From positions 372,001-436,000 of the forward strand of contig NZ_FPAA01000001.1 of assembly GCF_900116235.1 (NCBI RefSeq): a stretch of DNA of 64,000 nucleotides. Reading direction: 5' to 3'. Source of the stretch: Marininema halotolerans. GTDB lineage: Bacteria; Bacillota; Bacilli; Thermoactinomycetales; DSM-45169. The translations under genes were made by a program, and so were the position numbers. Positions within the stretch are counted from its first letter, which is position 1. Each line of letters starts with the position of its first letter. The notes under the pieces were generated by a model, which worked only from the letters and a program-made list of their open reading frames with translations, was not told where the DNA came from and ran no database searches. Of the stretch, positions 62,054 to 64,000 are shown piece by piece.

Positions 62054-62848
62054 CTATACCAATCGTTTTCGACGTGCTAGAATTCGACGATATTGCGCTC
62101 CATGGTGCTTTAAATGTTGAAACACAAACAAATCCGGACGGGTATTTACTTCAAAAATCCACGGATGGCCTTCTTGGTCAGGACCGACATCAATACCCAA
62201 TTCCTTTATCCCTGGGAACCGTTCATCCAATACTTCTGCAGTCATACTGGAAAGTGATAATAAATGTTTGTATAGAAGTTCGTTCAAAGGATTTCCCTCA
62301 CCAAAGGAACGGACCATTGCCTCCTTTGCTGTGATGGGAAGACCCCCTTTACAATGATTCGTTATAAATTCGCCCCGCGCTGCCACTTTAGCCACCATCC
62401 CACTAAGAAGCCACCGCGTATCCGGTTTTTGTAGCATTAAACGAATATCAAAGGGCCGTCCATCCACTTTCGCCATCTCAATTCCCTGTTGAATGATGTA
62501 TGGACGGGAAGGTGAGAGGTATCGCACTAACCGCTTTGGAAGTTCTTCCATTCTCATCAGCTGCCGCTCTTTACGCCAGCGAACTTCACACCAATCTTGA
62601 TAGCGGCGAATTCGTATAATTCCGTGTCCACCATTCCCCTTATCAGGCTTAATAAATACCATTGGATATCGATCCAGCATTTTTTTGAGTTCCACCTTAT
62701 TTAACCAGGTAGTCTCTGGTATATAGACAGCAAGGGGGTCATGGGATTGCATCACTTTAGTTTTTAGCGCTTTACTTGCAATTTGCCGATAGTTCCGCAA
62801 GGATAACTCCTCCTTATAACCTTTACCCATACTGGATTCATGATCCAT
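62054..62848 (-). CDS. YheC/YheD family ATP-grasp protein (spore-associated)
   Basis: 264-residue ATP-grasp protein resembling the C-terminal half of Bacillus YheC/YheD endospore coat-associated proteins. It has PETTWLNKVELKKMLDRYPMVFIKPDKGNGGHGI with the ATP-binding lysine, PFDIRLMLQKPD, and a late metal-binding EVNTRPDLF. Family members form amide-type bonds, but no substrate is known. It is shorter than full-length YheC (about 360 aa), lacking the N-terminal domain. GGGGAAG precedes ATG 62848. Confidence 0.83.
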   Translation of the reverse strand: MDHESSMGKGYKEELSLRNYRQIASKALKTKVMQSHDPLAVYIPETTWLNKVELKKMLDRYPMVFIKPDKGNGGHGIIRIRRYQDWCEVRWRKERQLMRMEELPKRLVRYLSPSRPYIIQQGIEMAKVDGRPFDIRLMLQKPDTRWLLSGMVAKVAARGEFITNHCKGGLPITAKEAMVRSFGEGNPLNELLYKHLLSLSSMTAEVLDERFPGIKELGIDVGPDQEGHPWIFEVNTRPDLFVFQHLKHHGAQYRRILARRKRLV

Positions 62849-63002
62849 TTTGTGTACTTCCCCAGTCTATTCCACCTTAGGGACAGTGCTACAACGATAT
62901 TCCATTTTGTACCCCATTCATCTTCTCCGTTTTTGCCTATCAATGTGTTAAAATGGAAATGAATATAGAGCATTGTTGTTCCATACAAAGGAATGTGCGA
63001 AA

Positions 63003-63878
63003 ATGAACAAGAAAAGAACCTCCCTTAACCGAAGGTCTTTATTTTTGTTATGGGTCCTTGCGCTAGCACTTTTCATCGGCCTTACTCATCGTGGCATGAC
63101 ACTGGCCCAACCCATGTTGTATCAGGGAAATTTACTGTTCGAATCCTGGCGATTTCGTCACGCCAACACCATTAAAAGCGAAAATACGATCATCTATTAC
63201 ACCTCTTCTCAAAAAAACGAGGCAAAACTTATCGCTAAGGAAGCAGAGCATGTCCTCCGTTTTTTTTCCAAGCGATACGATTTTAAACCACACCGCACGT
63301 TACCGATTTTTCTTTTTCCAGATCGTTCATCGATGGCCGATCATTTCGCAACAACTAAAAGTCATAAAGCTAATGGGATTTACACTTCGGGAGCCGTCTA
63401 TCTACTCAACCCAGCAGCATGGAATAACAACTTCCCTTCTGCCATCGATCAACCGAAAGAATGGGGAAAACTCTTTCATGAAGAGGGACCACTCACCCAC
63501 GAGATCACCCATTATTACTTGGATTGGACAACTGCAGGGAACTATCCCCTCTGGTATACTGAGGCCTTTGCGCAATGGGTAGAGTACACCCAATTAGGTT
63601 TTGAACTGATCTCTCCTACGGAACCTCTTCCCACGGAATCGCTCTATACCTACGATCAACTCAATAACCAATTTGATGAGCTTCCTAATCAAGCACTTGC
63701 CTATCGACAATCCTTCTTGTTTCTCCGTTGGATGATCCATAAATATGGAGAACCGCATAATCAACAACTACAAGATCGACTCGCGAAGGGAACCCCCTTT
63801 GCTACAGCATGGCAAAAAACCTACGGTGAATCGCCGAAACAATCTTACCGCAAATGGCTTCATCAATTTGATTTATAA
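63003..63878 (+). CDS. Membrane-anchored zinc metallopeptidase (gluzincin, MA clan)
   Basis: 291-residue protein with an N-terminal signal or membrane helix (about 13-33) and an extracellular peptidase domain. The zinc site is HEITH (HExxH), with the third ligand Glu in [12 protein letters not shown] about 20 residues later, a gluzincin arrangement. The domain starts with [25 protein letters not shown], as in peptidase MA-family proteins of Bacillales. ATG 63003 is supported by AAGGA ten bases upstream. It ends 25 bases before the walR start, and the two may be co-transcribed. Substrate unknown. Confidence 0.86.
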   Translation: MNKKRTSLNRRSLFLLWVLALALFIGLTHRGMTLAQPMLYQGNLLFESWRFRHANTIKSENTIIYYTSSQKNEAKLIAKEAEHVLRFFSKRYDFKPHRTLPIFLFPDRSSMADHFATTKSHKANGIYTSGAVYLLNPAAWNNNFPSAIDQPKEWGKLFHEEGPLTHEITHYYLDWTTAGNYPLWYTEAFAQWVEYTQLGFELISPTEPLPTESLYTYDQLNNQFDELPNQALAYRQSFLFLRWMIHKYGEPHNQQLQDRLAKGTPFATAWQKTYGESPKQSYRKWLHQFDL

Positions 63879-63903
63879 CTTTTATTGCGGGGTGGAAGAG
63901 CCT

Positions 63904-64000
63904 ATGTGTGCAAAAATTTATGTTGTCGAAGACGAACGACCCATCGCGGATATCCTGCAATTTAACTTATCAAAGGAAGGACACGAAGTAACGTGCATTT
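63904..64000 (+). CDS. walR: Response regulator WalR/YycF, start only
   Basis: The first 32 codons are visible before the window ends. [26 protein letters not shown] is the beginning of a receiver domain and resembles WalR (YycF), the essential cell-wall regulator, very closely (VVDDEKPIADILEFNL in Bacillus). GGAAGAG precedes ATG 63904. The phosphorylated Asp and the DNA-binding domain lie outside. walK and the other operon genes would follow downstream. Confidence 0.85.
   Translation, partial: MCAKIYVVEDERPIADILQFNLSKEGHEVTCI

Noticed and set aside
1-64000. CRISPR array, prophage, tRNA or rRNA genes
   Set aside because: No regularly spaced repeats, no phage structural or integrase genes and no tRNA-like cloverleaf were recognised in the window.

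Overview
The window looks like part of the chromosome of a low-to-mid GC, endospore-forming Gram-positive bacterium. Spore genes (cotJABC, a PbpG-type penicillin-binding protein, a YheC/YheD-like protein), Bacillus-type synteny (pbpG / speE-speB / ywiB-argS, ywhD, the start of walR) and sigma-54/FadR-style regulation all point to Bacillales. The M14 peptidase at 39093-40400 is very close, as I remember it, to carboxypeptidase T of Thermoactinomyces vulgaris. Together with the complete lysine-degradation operon this suggests Thermoactinomycetaceae. That placement is inference; no 16S gene is present.

Layout. 1-9.5 kb: a fatty-acid desaturase running off the edge, the cotJABC coat operon, an EEP-fold protein with a damaged active site, an aldo/keto reductase, an acetyltransferase, an unusual J-domain/VanW membrane fusion, and FadF behind a FadR-like operator. 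9.5-12.4 kb: an accessory patch with a DIP1984-like gene, a highly structured intergenic stretch (candidate ncRNA), an orphan small protein, and a decayed IS30-family element with recognisable ends next to a duplicated 85-bp segment. 12.6-15.2 kb: a three-gene ABC exporter. 15.6-24.7 kb: the lysine fermentation operon kdd-kamA-kamB-kamC-kamD-kamE, preceded by a consensus sigma-54 promoter and its enhancer-binding regulator; a repeated TGCCGAA motif probably marks the regulator's sites. 24.9-31.8 kb: small enzymes, small orphan proteins and an AT-rich eukaryotic-type protein kinase that looks horizontally acquired. 31.8-35.5 kb: yknWXYZ export/immunity complex. 35.8-40.4 kb: an MFS transporter and a carboxypeptidase T locus whose 3' end has been duplicated, with two AT-rich secreted/lipoprotein genes lying between the copies. 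40.6-49 kb: a GH15-fold protein apparently without catalytic residues, a MoxR-DUF58-DUF4129 operon, a lipoprotein and a DrrAB-type exporter. 49-58.4 kb: XapX protein, argS-ywiB, polyamine genes speE-speB, pbpG, ywhD and a degenerate-GGDEF histidine kinase. 58.7-64 kb: murP-murQ for N-acetylmuramate recovery, a spore-type ATP-grasp protein, a zinc metalloprotease and the start of walR.

The genes most worth a second look are two apparent pseudoenzymes (EEP fold and GH15 fold), the J-domain/VanW fusion, the sigma-54 control region of the kam operon, the carboxypeptidase-flanked accessory genes, the AT-rich kinase, and the structured non-coding stretch at 10.4-10.7 kb. No CRISPR array, tRNA or rRNA was recognised.
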